Shown here: one piece after another, positions 1 to 8,265 of the stretch
Layout: each line of letters begins with the position of its first letter
Position numbering within the stretch: position 1 is the first letter of the stretch
Origin: Microcoleus sp. EPA2
GTDB lineage: Bacteria; Cyanobacteriota; Cyanobacteriia; Cyanobacteriales; Microcoleaceae
Direction: 5' to 3'
NCBI GenBank assembly: GCA_020882975.1
Contig: JAHRFD010000026.1
Location: forward strand, 1 to 64,000
DNA length: 64,000 nucleotides
Notes under the pieces: model-generated
The model's database searches: none
Seen by the model: only the letters and a program-made list of their open reading frames with translations
What the model was told of the DNA's origin: nothing
Made by a program: the position numbers and the translations under genes

Positions 1-81
1 TTGGTATCTTGCTTTCATTTTTACTGGCTGTTTACTTGCTCTATTATACCATGACTGACTGATAGAATAAGGACAATTAAA

Positions 82-240
82 GCCGTCCTATAAGGACGGG
101 GCTTTAGACCCATTTCTTTGGTAAAGGAAGAACCCATCGGATTCTGTTTGTGGTGGAGTAGGATACCGTCGCGATATTACACATTCGTCACCGCCACCCG
201 TGCTCCTTTAGGTACTGAACCACCAGAGTAATCGCATCAA
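82..240 (-). mobile_element. Right-end remnant of an IS200/IS605 (TnpB-type) element
   Basis: Read on the minus strand this stretch ends in a GC-rich hairpin (CCGTCCT / AGGACGG) preceded by GGGTCTAAAGCCC. The terminal ~50 bases recur at 19257-19305. From memory of cyanobacterial tnpB elements this resembles their right end, which is also the source of the TnpB guide RNA scaffold. No tnpB reading frame remains next to it, so it would be a relic or a solo end. The family assignment is inferred from recognition; the shared hairpin block is seen directly. Confidence 0.45.
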
Positions 241-250
241 ATAGTCAATA

Positions 251-335
251 AAGAGCGATCGCCCTTCACACCAAATACCAAACACTGCGATGATTGTACG
301 GAGTGCGATCGCCCTTCACGCATCAAGAGAGAGCG
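251..335. repeat. HIP1-rich dispersed repeat, copy 1 (module A)
   Basis: Contains AGCGATCGCCCTTCAC, then ACCAAATACCAAACACTGCG, then GTTGTACGGAGTGCGATCGC-like sequence. The same order of blocks recurs near 1210, 1978, 2958 and 3070. The rest of 1-416 shows no coding sequence. Confidence 0.8.
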
Positions 336-416
336 CCTACAACAATATAGAATATCCATCTCGCTGAGGGTCGTTATACCCGAAAGCAAAGTTGTATGGC
401 TTCATTACGCTATTGC

Positions 417-806
417 CTAACTGAGTGTTTGTAGTGCCGAATTGCCTGTAAGGTTGGCATCAACTGTGGCTAATGTTAAGCCATAGTAAATAGCTGTGGC
501 ACTAATGAATCGGTCTGCGGGGTCTTGATGAGGTAGTGCAATTTCGCGACTTAAAATCGCAATTGAATGGTTCATTTGGGCTTCACGAGTTTCCAAAGTT
601 TTTAAAGCTAAGTTAACCCATGTAACCGGATCTGGCTGTAAAGATATCCGTCCTTTTTCTGCAAGGATGAGTGTTTCCCAAATGCTAATTGGACTCAACC
701 AAAGTTCGGTGTTAGGATCGGCGATCGCCGTTTGAAGCGATCGCGATAGGCGCAGGTCGCCGAGTAAATACCACAGCCAAATGTGGGTATCTAGTAAAAG
801 TTTCAT
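417..806 (-). CDS. PIN-domain ribonuclease toxin, VapC-like
   Basis: About 129 residues starting MKLLLDTHIWLWYLLGD. This has the PIN-domain N-terminal Asp (LLDTH), a central acidic residue (SIWETL) and a C-terminal acidic cluster (DPADRF), the pattern of Mg-dependent VapC endoribonucleases. I chose the ATG at 804-806 over an upstream in-frame start because it overlaps the stop of the preceding antitoxin as ATGA, the usual coupling of these pairs. Family knowledge: VapC toxins cleave tRNA or rRNA and are neutralised by the cognate antitoxin. The target here is unknown. Confidence 0.88.
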   Translation of the reverse strand: MKLLLDTHIWLWYLLGDLRLSRSLQTAIADPNTELWLSPISIWETLILAEKGRISLQPDPVTWVNLALKTLETREAQMNHSIAILSREIALPHQDPADRFISATAIYYGLTLATVDANLTGNSALQTLS

Positions 807-1033
807 TCTAAAACCTCCCACGGTTCGGCGACAGGAGCAATTAAATCTCCTAATATTTCACCGCTCCCTTTCATTGCGCCAAAGCTGGGACGTAGAGTTT
901 GGGTAGTGGCAGGATAAATAATTACTAATGCTTTTCCTTCATGGATGACGGTTAGAGGGGTTTTGGTACGTTCGACCTCTATCAATAGAGTCTGGAGGGT
1001 TTGGGGTAATTCAGTCGTGGTAATTTGTGCCAT
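803..1033 (-). CDS. Antitoxin of the PIN toxin, Phd/YefM or AbrB-like
   Basis: A 76-residue protein (MAQITTTELPQ...) just upstream of the PIN toxin, with a 4-base ATGA overlap. The N-terminal half has the short strand-helix pattern of small antitoxins (VIHEGKALVIIYP). The C-terminal half, rich in Pro, Gly and acidic residues, ends EPWEVLE and would be the toxin-wrapping tail. Role is inferred from size, position and coupling. Such pairs normally autoregulate their own promoter; no operator could be identified. Confidence 0.8.
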   Translation of the reverse strand: MAQITTTELPQTLQTLLIEVERTKTPLTVIHEGKALVIIYPATTQTLRPSFGAMKGSGEILGDLIAPVAEPWEVLE

Positions 1034-1071
1034 TTATTGACCGCTCACAATCTTATTCTATTTCCACCATT

Positions 1072-1300
1072 CTAATGCGATGATTGCACGGATTGCGATC
1101 GCCCTTCCTTTTTTCTGATAACCGATCGCCTAAAATAAAAGAGCGATCGCCCTTTCTTGTTTCTGATGATCGATCGCCTAAAATGAAAGAGCGATCGCCC
1201 ACCACACATAAAGAGCGATCACCCCTCGCACCAAATACCAAACAGTGCGATGATTGTACGGGTAGCGATCGCCCTTCATACCAAATACCTTCTGACTGCA
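1072..1300. repeat. HIP1-rich dispersed repeat, copy 2 (modules B, B, A)
   Basis: Two tandem copies of module B (GCGATCGCCCTTTCTTGTTTC followed by TGATGATCGATCGCCTAAAA and TGAAAGAGCGATCGCCC), followed by module A (ACCAAATACCAAACAGTGCG). Both strands are open as reading frames only because the repeat lacks stops, so I do not call genes here. Confidence 0.85.
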
Positions 1301-1349
1301 ATTACAGTATAATGAGTAAGCATGATATCGTAAAAATTGCACAAAAATC

Positions 1350-1571
1350 ATGACTATCGATCTACAGATTTTTCAAACTGTCCTCAAGATGCCAGAATCT
1401 CTAAAACAAGAGATCTTGCATTATGCAAAATATCTACTTGAAAAACACGCCAAAACTGAATCATCTCCAGAACAACTTGAACAACCTCATGGTTATGGTA
1501 GTTGGGCCGGTCAAATCGTTATATCTGATGATTTCGATGAACCGCTGGAAGATTTAAAGGAATATATGTAA
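1350..1571 (+). CDS. Small antitoxin, DUF2281/VapB-like
   Basis: A 73-residue protein with the N-terminal helix seen in DUF2281 proteins (LKMPESLKQEILHYAKYLLEK), a linker, and a C-terminal segment with GSWAGQIVISDDFDEPLEDLKEYM-type sequence. The motif ending 'DDFDEPLEDL' is typical of antitoxins paired with PIN toxins in cyanobacteria. The stop codon lies one base before the toxin ATG, so the two are co-translated. The function as antitoxin follows from family and arrangement, not from any test. Confidence 0.85.
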   Translation: MTIDLQIFQTVLKMPESLKQEILHYAKYLLEKHAKTESSPEQLEQPHGYGSWAGQIVISDDFDEPLEDLKEYM

Positions 1572-1572
1572 C

Positions 1573-1953
1573 ATGGAATCCCTTTTAGATACTTATGCCT
1601 TTCTGTGGTACTTGCTTGGCGATTCCAATCTAGGTAGTAAAGCAAAAGAAGCGATCGATACTAAAACAGGTTTATATTTTAGTATTGCCAGCCTTTGGGA
1701 AATCTCCATTAAAATTAATGTCGGTAAGCTTCAACTGAATCGCCAATTTGAAGACCTGCCAAAAGAATTGGAATACATTAACGTTCAAATTCTACCAATT
1801 ACATTTGAAGACACTGAGATTTATACAAGTCTTCCTCTGCATCATCGAGATCCGTTCGATCGCATTTTGGTAGCACAGACGATGAATCACTCGCTGGTTT
1901 TGATTAGTCGCGATGAAGCTTTTGATGCTTATCAAATTCAGCGGGTGTGGTGA
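1573..1953 (+). CDS. PIN-domain ribonuclease toxin, VapC-like
   Basis: A 126-residue PIN protein starting MESLLDTYAFLWYLLGD, with conserved Asp in LLDTY, Glu in SLWEISIK, and the DPFDRILVAQ motif that carries the C-terminal acidic residues. It forms the toxin half with the preceding DUF2281-type gene (1-base gap). It resembles the 417-806 toxin in architecture but comes with a different antitoxin family and on the opposite strand, so the two pairs are independent acquisitions rather than a local duplication (inference). Confidence 0.88.
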   Translation: MESLLDTYAFLWYLLGDSNLGSKAKEAIDTKTGLYFSIASLWEISIKINVGKLQLNRQFEDLPKELEYINVQILPITFEDTEIYTSLPLHHRDPFDRILVAQTMNHSLVLISRDEAFDAYQIQRVW

Positions 1954-1977
1954 TGAAGGAGGCAAAAAGTTTATACT

Positions 1978-2062
1978 CGCGATCGCCCTTGACACCAAAC
2001 ACCAAACAGTGCGATCGTTGTACGGAGTGCGATCGCCCATCACGCATCAAGAGCGATCGATA
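1978..2062. repeat. HIP1-rich dispersed repeat, copy 3 (module A)
   Basis: GCGATCGCCCTTGACACC, then AAACACCAAACAGTGCGATC, then GTTGTACGGAGTGCGATCGC and CATCACGCATCAAGAGCG. Same block order as copy 1. Confidence 0.82.
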
Positions 2063-2091
2063 TCTAGAACCAAAAGCATCAACTATTAATT

Positions 2092-2427
2092 CTAGCTCAC
2101 TGCAAATTCTGTGAACTGACGCATATAAGGTGGATGAAACCCAACCACAATATCCGACTTCGGCACACCTATATTAACCAGCTCTTGTCCTAAATCGATT
2201 TCTGTTCCATTCTGCTGAATCCAGATTTTGCCATCCTTAATATCCAGATGTATAGGACAACCGTAAACTCGCTGTTTGTTATCCCAACCGACTCGAACAA
2301 CTTGATAATGATTGTGTTCTGTGTCAAAAACAACTTGCATCTCCACTTCTCCATAGGAAGGCTTGTATGCAGCATATTTTGTCAGAACTTGTTTGATACA
2401 ATCCCGATATTTTTCTACTTTTTCCAT
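2092..2427 (-). CDS. xisI: XisI-like fdxN element excision controlling factor
   Basis: A 111-residue protein beginning MEKVEKYRDCIKQVLTKYA, with the family's central VVFDTEHNHYQVVRVGWDN region and C-terminal VVGFHPPYMRQFTEFAVS end. Both are hallmark features of XisI. In heterocyst-forming Anabaena, XisH and XisI are needed with the recombinase XisF to excise the fdxN element. Here the pair stands among toxin-antitoxin genes with no recombinase visible, as is common in non-heterocystous cyanobacteria, where the role is unknown. It lies 47 bases downstream of xisH on the same strand. Confidence 0.9.
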   Translation of the reverse strand: MEKVEKYRDCIKQVLTKYAAYKPSYGEVEMQVVFDTEHNHYQVVRVGWDNKQRVYGCPIHLDIKDGKIWIQQNGTEIDLGQELVNIGVPKSDIVVGFHPPYMRQFTEFAVS

Positions 2428-2474
2428 AAAGCTATTACCTCTTCTTCTACGTCATAGACCAATAATTTAAACTG

Positions 2475-2831
2475 CTAATCATCCACAACAGCGATTGCCA
2501 ATTCACGCTTGAAGAAATCGTTATACGCCGTCAAAGGAATTGCCAAAAATAGCTGACGTTGGGGGTCTTTTAATTTTAGTGCTGTACGGTAATTGATAAA
2601 TTGTCCAACCGCTAAATGAAAATCAGTTATGGCTGAAGTATTCAAAAAGCTCTTGATTTCTACAGCAATTTTCTCGCCCTGGCGTTCGGCTGCGAGCAGA
2701 CGTTCCGCCCCCAGATCGATTAACATATCAACTCCACCCACACTGATGGAAAGTGGGTCATCTGTAATCTGCCAACCATCCTTTTCCAAGGCAATCTTCA
2801 CAACATCATGAAATTTATCCTTTGCTGACAT
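2475..2831 (-). CDS. xisH: XisH-like protein with nuclease-fold motif
   Basis: 118 residues starting MSAKDKFHDVVKIALEKDGW, the canonical XisH N-terminus. I rejected a 27-residue upstream extension that lacks family similarity. The middle shows D-(x)n-E-x-K spacing (MLIDLGAE ... KIAVEIKSF), as in PD-(D/E)XK nuclease-fold proteins, and the end is the conserved LFLAIPLTAYNDFF region. Partner of xisI downstream. Known role is control of fdxN-element excision; the nuclease-like motif suggests the pair may have another function outside heterocystous species (inference). Confidence 0.9.
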   Translation of the reverse strand: MSAKDKFHDVVKIALEKDGWQITDDPLSISVGGVDMLIDLGAERLLAAERQGEKIAVEIKSFLNTSAITDFHLAVGQFINYRTALKLKDPQRQLFLAIPLTAYNDFFKRELAIAVVDD

Positions 2832-2957
2832 AAAGCCTTGGTGACAAACAACTATAATTATACTGCCATTAATTGAGATTTGTGAGTGTAATTCAGGTTG
2901 CTGACTCACCAACTCAAGCCTCGTGTCCGATCGCGCTTTCGTAAGACTTGTTCAAAG

Positions 2958-3140
2958 GAGTGCGCCCTTGGCACCAAATACCAAACACTGCGATCGTTGT
3001 ACTCAAGAGCGATCGCCCTTTGTTATTTCTGATGACCGATCGCCTAAAATGAAAGAGCGATCACCCTTCACGCCAAATACCAAACACTACGATCGTTGTA
3101 CGGAGTGCGACCGCTTGAGTTAAAAAAGAGCGATCGCCAT
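2958..3140. repeat. HIP1-rich dispersed repeat, copy 4 (modules A, B, A)
   Basis: Module A (ACCAAATACCAAACACTGCG), module B (TTTCTGATGACCGATCGCCT), then module A again with base changes. This A-B-A composite is the longest copy. An open frame across it (2923-3123) is a repeat artefact. Confidence 0.85.
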
Positions 3141-3193
3141 TCAAACGCTAGCTTAAAGGCTAAAATAAATGTATATAATCTTAAATAAGCGAT

Positions 3194-3454
3194 ATGCCAC
3201 TCAGCGAGCTTTTACCCACCGTCGATCAATTATCTCATCAAGATAAACTGCGACTAATTCACTTTCTCCTACTTGCAGTTGCCAAGGAAGAAGGATGCAG
3301 CCTAGAACCTGCTGAAGATACTAATTCAGAAAATTTACTTCTGAATCAACTAGCATCAACGAGTGCAGTTGTATGGTCTCCACAGGCCGATCGAGAATCA
3401 GTTCAAGCATTATCAGAACTTCTACTTGCCGCCCAAGCATCAGCTCATGCTTAA
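3194..3454 (+). CDS. Small conserved protein upstream of aspartic protease
   Basis: An 86-residue protein (MPLSELLPTVDQLSHQDKLRLIHFLLLAVAKEE...), mainly helical, with no recognised domain. The start MPLSELLPTVDQLSH... recalls short cyanobacterial proteins encoded before small protease or toxin genes. Its final codons overlap the start of the next gene by 8 bases in another frame, indicating translational coupling. A two-gene, toxin-antitoxin-like arrangement is an inference from size and overlap only. Confidence 0.7.
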   Translation: MPLSELLPTVDQLSHQDKLRLIHFLLLAVAKEEGCSLEPAEDTNSENLLLNQLASTSAVVWSPQADRESVQALSELLLAAQASAHA

Positions 3455-3866
3455 TAGTCAGCGATTTCCATTTATAGAGCGAATTGATAGCCTTGGGCGA
3501 TCGAGTATCATGCCATATTTGCCCATCACTCTCTCCAACGGCAGCAACTCCGTAGAAGTGATGGCATTGTTGGATACAGGTGCAAGTGTCAACGTTTTGC
3601 CTTATCAGATTGGTCTACAACTAGGGGCAACATGGGAACAGCAAACTGTTCCTATTCAATTGAGCGGGAATTTGGCTCACAGTGAGGCGCGGGGATTAGT
3701 GCTTTCGGGTACAGTTGGTCAGTTTTCGCCACTTTTGCTTGCATTCGCTTGGACTCGTTCGACAGATGCACCTGTAATCCTTGGACACCTTAACTTTTTC
3801 TCGGAGTTTAATGTCTGTTTTTTTCGTCACGAGTTAGCTTTTGAGGTTTACCCAAGGGAAAAATGA
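3447..3866 (+). CDS. Retropepsin-like aspartic protease
   Basis: About 139 residues from the ATG at 3447 (MLNSQRFPFIERI). The fold signature VMALLDTGASVNVLP is the single active-site Asp motif (D-T-G-A-S) of retroviral-type (clan AA) aspartic proteases, which work as dimers. A second conserved hydrophobic-Gly element (APVILGHLNFFSEF) corresponds to the usual C-terminal psi loop region (ILG). I chose the internal ATG because upstream residues lie in the coding region of the preceding gene and look unrelated. Substrate unknown. Confidence 0.85.
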   Translation: MLNSQRFPFIERIDSLGRSSIMPYLPITLSNGSNSVEVMALLDTGASVNVLPYQIGLQLGATWEQQTVPIQLSGNLAHSEARGLVLSGTVGQFSPLLLAFAWTRSTDAPVILGHLNFFSEFNVCFFRHELAFEVYPREK

Positions 3867-3879
3867 ATTGTTTAAGCAA

Positions 3880-3950
3880 TATGCGATCGCCCATCACACA
3901 TAAAGCGCGATCGCCCTTTGTTGTTTCTGATGACCGATCGCCTAAAACAT
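3880..3950. repeat. HIP1-rich dispersed repeat, copy 5 (module B)
   Basis: GCGATCGCCCATCACACATA, then GCGATCGCCCTTTGTTGTTT and CTGATGACCGATCGCCTAAAA. Same as the module B blocks near 1100 and 3010. This is the last copy in the window, marking the right border of the repeat-rich island. Confidence 0.82.
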
Positions 3951-4047
3951 TGTTTCCATATCAGACTCCAGAAACTTCGAGCAATTCTAGTTTAATTCAA
4001 AGCTGTTCACCTTTGCCAGTATCTCGTGACTGATGACGAATGACTAA

Positions 4048-4341
4048 CTAATGCAAGAACTTGCGGACTTGATATTCGCGACTTTCGGCGATCGGCATTT
4101 GCAGATCCCCCATTTTCGCATCCAACTCATCGATTAGACTTGGCGACACCGACTTCCACAACTCTTTACTTTCCCAGCGAATCAACATCACCACCTCATT
4201 CTCCACCGGATCTACCCAAGTTTCCTTACCCAAAAAACCGGGTAAACTTCTTAATCCAGCAGTCCAAACTTCTTCATCTCGCTGCATAAATGCTTCCCAC
4301 TTTTCGTGAGGCACTTTAAATCTCAGCCACTCGATAACCAT
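4048..4341 (-). CDS. TIGR03792 family protein (cyanobacterial, ABM-like fold)
   Basis: 97 residues from MVIEWLRFKVP, with the hallmark features FLGKETWVDP and VVMLIRWESKELWKS and the end ESREYQVRKF. These match the cyanobacterial TIGR03792 family, which resembles small ferredoxin-like monooxygenase-type (ABM) domains; function unknown. The internal ATG was chosen over an upstream in-frame one because family members start MVIEW. It lies 26 bases downstream of the large kinase on the same strand, so it may be co-transcribed. Confidence 0.85.
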   Translation of the reverse strand: MVIEWLRFKVPHEKWEAFMQRDEEVWTAGLRSLPGFLGKETWVDPVENEVVMLIRWESKELWKSVSPSLIDELDAKMGDLQMPIAESREYQVRKFLH

Positions 4342-4367
4342 AAAAATTGCCCTGTGTAAATAGCTAA

Positions 4368-6647
4368 TCAACCATTGCCGATCGCAATTTTAACAATTAC
4401 CTCAGTTCCCCGTCCCGGCTCAGAAATATATTCCAATTTACCACCATGTTTTTCTACTACCAAATGTCGGGATATTGACAAACCCAAACCGGTGTTAGTC
4501 CCTGGGGGTTTAGTGGTAAACAAAGGGTCAAAGATACAACCGAGGACTTCTTCTGTCATACCTGGCCCGTTGTCGCTAATCACGATCGCCACTTCACTTT
4601 CCCCTACCATTTCCGTCCGAATCCGAATTTCGGGATTTGGCATTTTACCTGGGGAGTAGTGAGCGGATAAATCAGCATGGTTTTTGATTGTACCAGATTT
4701 TTCGGCATTTTTTACTCCCGTTTCCACGGCATCGATCGCATTGGTTAACAAGTGCATGAACACTTGGTTGAGATGCCCTGGATAGCAATGGACGCGCGGT
4801 AAATTACCGTATTCTTTAATCAGAGAAATGCCAGTGCGTCCGCCTTTAGCTTGGAGGCGATTTTGCAAAATCAGCAGAGTGCTATCCAAGCCCTCATGGA
4901 TATCTGCGGACTTCATTTCGGCTTCGTCGGTACGGGAAAATAGGCGGAGCGATCGCACGACATCGCGAATTCTTTCGGAACCTACCTGCATAGAGTTTAG
5001 CAGTTTCACCAAATCTTTTTTGAGAAAATCTAAGTCTAATTCTTCGATGTAATTTTGAATTTCTGGCACTACACTGGGATAATATGTTTGGTAAAGTTCC
5101 ACCAATTGCAACAGTTCTTCAATGTAGCCTCTAGCGTGGCTGACATTGCCGGAAATAAAACTAACTGGATTGTTAATTTCGTGGGCGACTCCAGCCACTA
5201 ATTGTCCCAGAGATGACATTTTTTCCGTTTGAATCAATTGAGTTTGAGTGCGCTGCAACACCAACAGCATTTGTTCCAATTTTGCTGCTTGCTGTCGCAG
5301 ACGTTCCTCCGATTCCTGCAAAGCTGAGAGAGCTTGTTTCCTGTCTGTAATGTCCAATCCTACAAACACACCCATGGTATTTTTTTGGTATTTTTGAGCA
5401 ACAATTAAATAGGTTTTGTTTTCTCCTTTAACGCTGGCTGTTACTTCTTCTGATGTGGTTTTATCATCGCTGGCAAAAAACTTGTATACTAAATCGTTAA
5501 ACTTGGAACTTGTTTCTAAAAAACCTACTTTTTGACCGACAAATATTTCAGCAGGCATTTGGTAAGCAGCAGCTAAATGGCGGTTAACTCCCAAGTACCG
5601 CAAATCGGAACTTACCCAAGAAACTAATCCGGGTACGGCATCCAAGACGGCTTGCAGTTGCTCTTTAGCTTCTAAAAGTGCTAGTTGTGCTACTTTGCGA
5701 TCGGAGATGTCGCGGGCGATCGCGCAGTAGTATTCTTGACCGTCTGATTCAAAATAATTGACTTTTACTTCTACGGGCAAGCTTTTGCCTTCTTTGCTTT
5801 GACACAGGGCTTCAAAAGTCAGACTATTTTGTGCCTTAATTTGACTACAGTGAGTCTGCCAATCTACTAGGGATAAGTGGGGATTTATGTCGGTAACTTT
5901 GAGTTGTTGCAGTTCTGACTCAGAGTAGCCGAGATTGCGACAAATAGCTTCGTTGGCGTAGCATATTTGACCTTCTGAGGTAGCGAACAGGACTAGATCG
6001 GCGCAGGTATCGATCGCCAGTTTAGTGATGTGTGCTGCTGTTTCTAAGCGATCGGTTTGGAGCTCCGATGGCAAAGGGCGATCGCCATGATGTGAGGAGA
6101 TGCGATCGGCTAGAGATGAAGTAGATAGAATCAAACCTCCGATCGCCCCGTCGCTATTTTTCCAAGGTTTAAACGCCCATTTGATGGCTGCGCCAGCAGT
6201 GCCGGGCCCGGTTTTGTTGGCGATCGATAATGTCGATCGCGCTTCGACAAACTCGGTATATTCTAAAACACCAGCCAACATAGCGCGGATAGTTTGCTGC
6301 CAATATTCCGCCAGATGAGGGAACAGTTCCCAATGAGACTTGCCGATGACATCTGGGGCACTTAAGTTACAAGCTGTTTCCCAGGGACGAGAAACAGACA
6401 GGTAGCGCATTTCACAGTCTACCATTGCTACGGCGTCAGGGGAATGCTCCACAAACCGCTGAAATTGCTCTTTACTCTCAGACACGGCTGCCTCTGTCAG
6501 TTTGTGGGTAACGAAGGTTGGACGATCGGCATACCTTTCCAGTACCTGACTTTTTTGCTTAACTGGCCTAGTTTGCACGGTTGGGGAAGTCCTCCTGATC
6601 TGTCTTGTTGGCAAAAAATCAACGCAGAAACCTGGTTTTTCGAGCAA
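4368..6647 (-). CDS. Three-PAS sensor histidine kinase
   Basis: A soluble kinase of up to 759 residues. Domain order: PAS at about 60-185, PAS about 205-315, PAS about 325-438, coiled coil about 440-478, phosphoacceptor region with GVAHEINNP (His about 489), and a C-terminal HATPase domain with NAIDA (N box), DNGPG (G1), and TNTGLGLSI (G2). No transmembrane segment and no receiver partner nearby. The core is very similar to the kinase at 57429-59423, including a long insert between the His helix and the FSRTDEAEM motif. The TTG start is uncertain because the first ~20 residues read through a repeat-like stretch. Confidence 0.9.
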   Translation of the reverse strand: MLEKPGFCVDFLPTRQIRRTSPTVQTRPVKQKSQVLERYADRPTFVTHKLTEAAVSESKEQFQRFVEHSPDAVAMVDCEMRYLSVSRPWETACNLSAPDVIGKSHWELFPHLAEYWQQTIRAMLAGVLEYTEFVEARSTLSIANKTGPGTAGAAIKWAFKPWKNSDGAIGGLILSTSSLADRISSHHGDRPLPSELQTDRLETAAHITKLAIDTCADLVLFATSEGQICYANEAICRNLGYSESELQQLKVTDINPHLSLVDWQTHCSQIKAQNSLTFEALCQSKEGKSLPVEVKVNYFESDGQEYYCAIARDISDRKVAQLALLEAKEQLQAVLDAVPGLVSWVSSDLRYLGVNRHLAAAYQMPAEIFVGQKVGFLETSSKFNDLVYKFFASDDKTTSEEVTASVKGENKTYLIVAQKYQKNTMGVFVGLDITDRKQALSALQESEERLRQQAAKLEQMLLVLQRTQTQLIQTEKMSSLGQLVAGVAHEINNPVSFISGNVSHARGYIEELLQLVELYQTYYPSVVPEIQNYIEELDLDFLKKDLVKLLNSMQVGSERIRDVVRSLRLFSRTDEAEMKSADIHEGLDSTLLILQNRLQAKGGRTGISLIKEYGNLPRVHCYPGHLNQVFMHLLTNAIDAVETGVKNAEKSGTIKNHADLSAHYSPGKMPNPEIRIRTEMVGESEVAIVISDNGPGMTEEVLGCIFDPLFTTKPPGTNTGLGLSISRHLVVEKHGGKLEYISEPGRGTEVIVKIAIGNG

Positions 6648-6982
6648 AATACGGCGTTAAGACCTTTAATTTTGTCAAAAAACCCCGGTTTATTTAGTCA
6701 GGAGTGGGTAAATCCTGAAAAATTCTTTTTAATACAAAAAATGCTTTTTCCCTGATGAACTCGATCGGGTAATACCCTAGAGGGGTCTTACCCATCAGTG
6801 ATATCATTTTTGATCGGGAGATGTCTATAGGCCAGCGGAAAATTTCGCTTTAAATTATCAGATTCAAGTCTTAACAGCCTATTTGGGAGATGTCTAAGGG
6901 TCAGCATTCTAAGTATTATTGCGGATGACCAGAGGGAAAATTTATGGGCTCGTGCAGATTTATAGAGACTCGGAAATTTAAG
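6648..6982. other. Intergenic region with short imperfect direct repeat
   Basis: No coding sequence. GGGAGATGTCTA occurs twice (about 6822 and 6884), each followed by a similar GG-N-CAGC block about 63 bases apart. It lies upstream of the kinase and downstream of the AAA ATPase gene, so it holds the kinase promoter, which I could not identify. Confidence 0.5.
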
Positions 6983-8176
6983 TCAGACAAATTTGTAAGT
7001 AAATTCACAGGTAAAGTCCACTCTTCCTTTCCGTAATATTGCGGGGTCTAGTCTTTCTGTCGTATTACACGTCATCAAAACTACGAGTTTTTGCTGAAAT
7101 TGAATACCATGTTCATCTATGACACTTTGATACAAAGTTCCATCCAGCAAACTCAGAATATGTTCAGTTTTATTACTGCGTTGGGCTGAAACAGTCGATC
7201 GATCCTGTGCCAAATTATCAGCTTCGTTGATAATAATACAAATCCGCTCTAAATAACTAGGTGGCACAAAATTTTCCACAGCATCGTGGTCTAAGATAAA
7301 AATCACATAACCAAGGGGGACTAAAATTTCCTTAGCCACGGCTTGAGTCCAGGCAGTTTTGCCAGTCCCTGGTGCGCCGCTGATCAGAACAGCCAACTGA
7401 TTTTGGTCAAGAATTGCCTGCTGAACACTATCTGTAAAACTTTGAACATCGGCGGGAAAAGTCCGAATTTGATACTGACTATTCACCTGTCCAACGCGGC
7501 TTTTGTATCCACTCAGAATCACTGCTAAATTGTAAGTTGCTTTCCTGACCATCGGCGCAATGTTTTGGCAAATTAGAGTGTAGCGCCGCTTTCCCCTATC
7601 GTAGCTGTCTATTTGTAACCAGCAGGATGCGTCTGCCCAATAAGCATAAACACTACCCAAAACTTCCAAGCGTTCCCAGCTCGTAAATCGTTCCGGGGGA
7701 AAGGAAAAATTTTTGTCCATAAATACCTGGGTAATGGCATCGGGCTTCCCCAGCAAATCCAGAATTTTGAAAACAGTAATTTCTTGGAATTTGTTGAGAA
7801 CATATTCGATGGGAATGCTGGCGCGACTGACTAATTGTACCACTGGTGTTTCGGTGGTTAATACATCTTGGAAGCGATAATTTGGGTAAACTTGCTGGGG
7901 AGTAATGTAATCCCAAAATTCGTCAATTTCGTAACGAGTATTTTCGGAAAACACATTTAAGATATTGGCCCACCAACTATATTGATGTCGTCCCATTGCA
8001 TCGGCAATATCGCTGGCTATATCTAAGGTTTTTTGAGTTAATTCCTTGGGGTCTGTCGCGACTAAGTGCAGGAAGTGTTCCCAGTCAAATTGTCGATATA
8101 GAGGTTGCCACCCCGCTCCTAGTAGGCCTCGGTTTTGAGGAGTTTTTTGAGTGTAATTGTTGTCAAAATCGTTCAT
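6983..8176 (-). CDS. AAA family ATPase
   Basis: About 397 residues from MNDFDNNYTQ. A N-terminal region of ~250 residues without recognised domain precedes a single AAA module: Walker A SGAPGTGKTA, Walker B ICIIINEAD, a sensor-like region VVLMTCNTTERLD, and PAILRKGRVD with the arginines expected of sensor/finger positions. The pattern is like BCS1- or Rubisco-activase-like AAA proteins, but I cannot place it. A TTG upstream (8245) with an AGGAG-like context would add 23 residues. It follows kptA by ~90 bases on the same strand, so the two probably form an operon. Confidence 0.82.
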   Translation of the reverse strand: MNDFDNNYTQKTPQNRGLLGAGWQPLYRQFDWEHFLHLVATDPKELTQKTLDIASDIADAMGRHQYSWWANILNVFSENTRYEIDEFWDYITPQQVYPNYRFQDVLTTETPVVQLVSRASIPIEYVLNKFQEITVFKILDLLGKPDAITQVFMDKNFSFPPERFTSWERLEVLGSVYAYWADASCWLQIDSYDRGKRRYTLICQNIAPMVRKATYNLAVILSGYKSRVGQVNSQYQIRTFPADVQSFTDSVQQAILDQNQLAVLISGAPGTGKTAWTQAVAKEILVPLGYVIFILDHDAVENFVPPSYLERICIIINEADNLAQDRSTVSAQRSNKTEHILSLLDGTLYQSVIDEHGIQFQQKLVVLMTCNTTERLDPAILRKGRVDFTCEFTYKFV

Positions 8177-8265
8177 ATATATTGAGCTTGTGATTGTTAA
8201 TGATGTTTTTTGGAGGTTTTCTAATTTAATTTTTTGTCTCCTCAAATCTCGGAATTAACTGCTGC

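Noticed and set aside
1053-1353. Open frames on both strands (89 and 82 codons)
   Set aside because: They lie on the HIP1-rich repeat; the peptides are repetitive (RSPF...) and have no family similarity.
2923-3123. 66-codon open frame
   Set aside because: Covers the same repeat modules; no ribosome binding site or homolog recalled.
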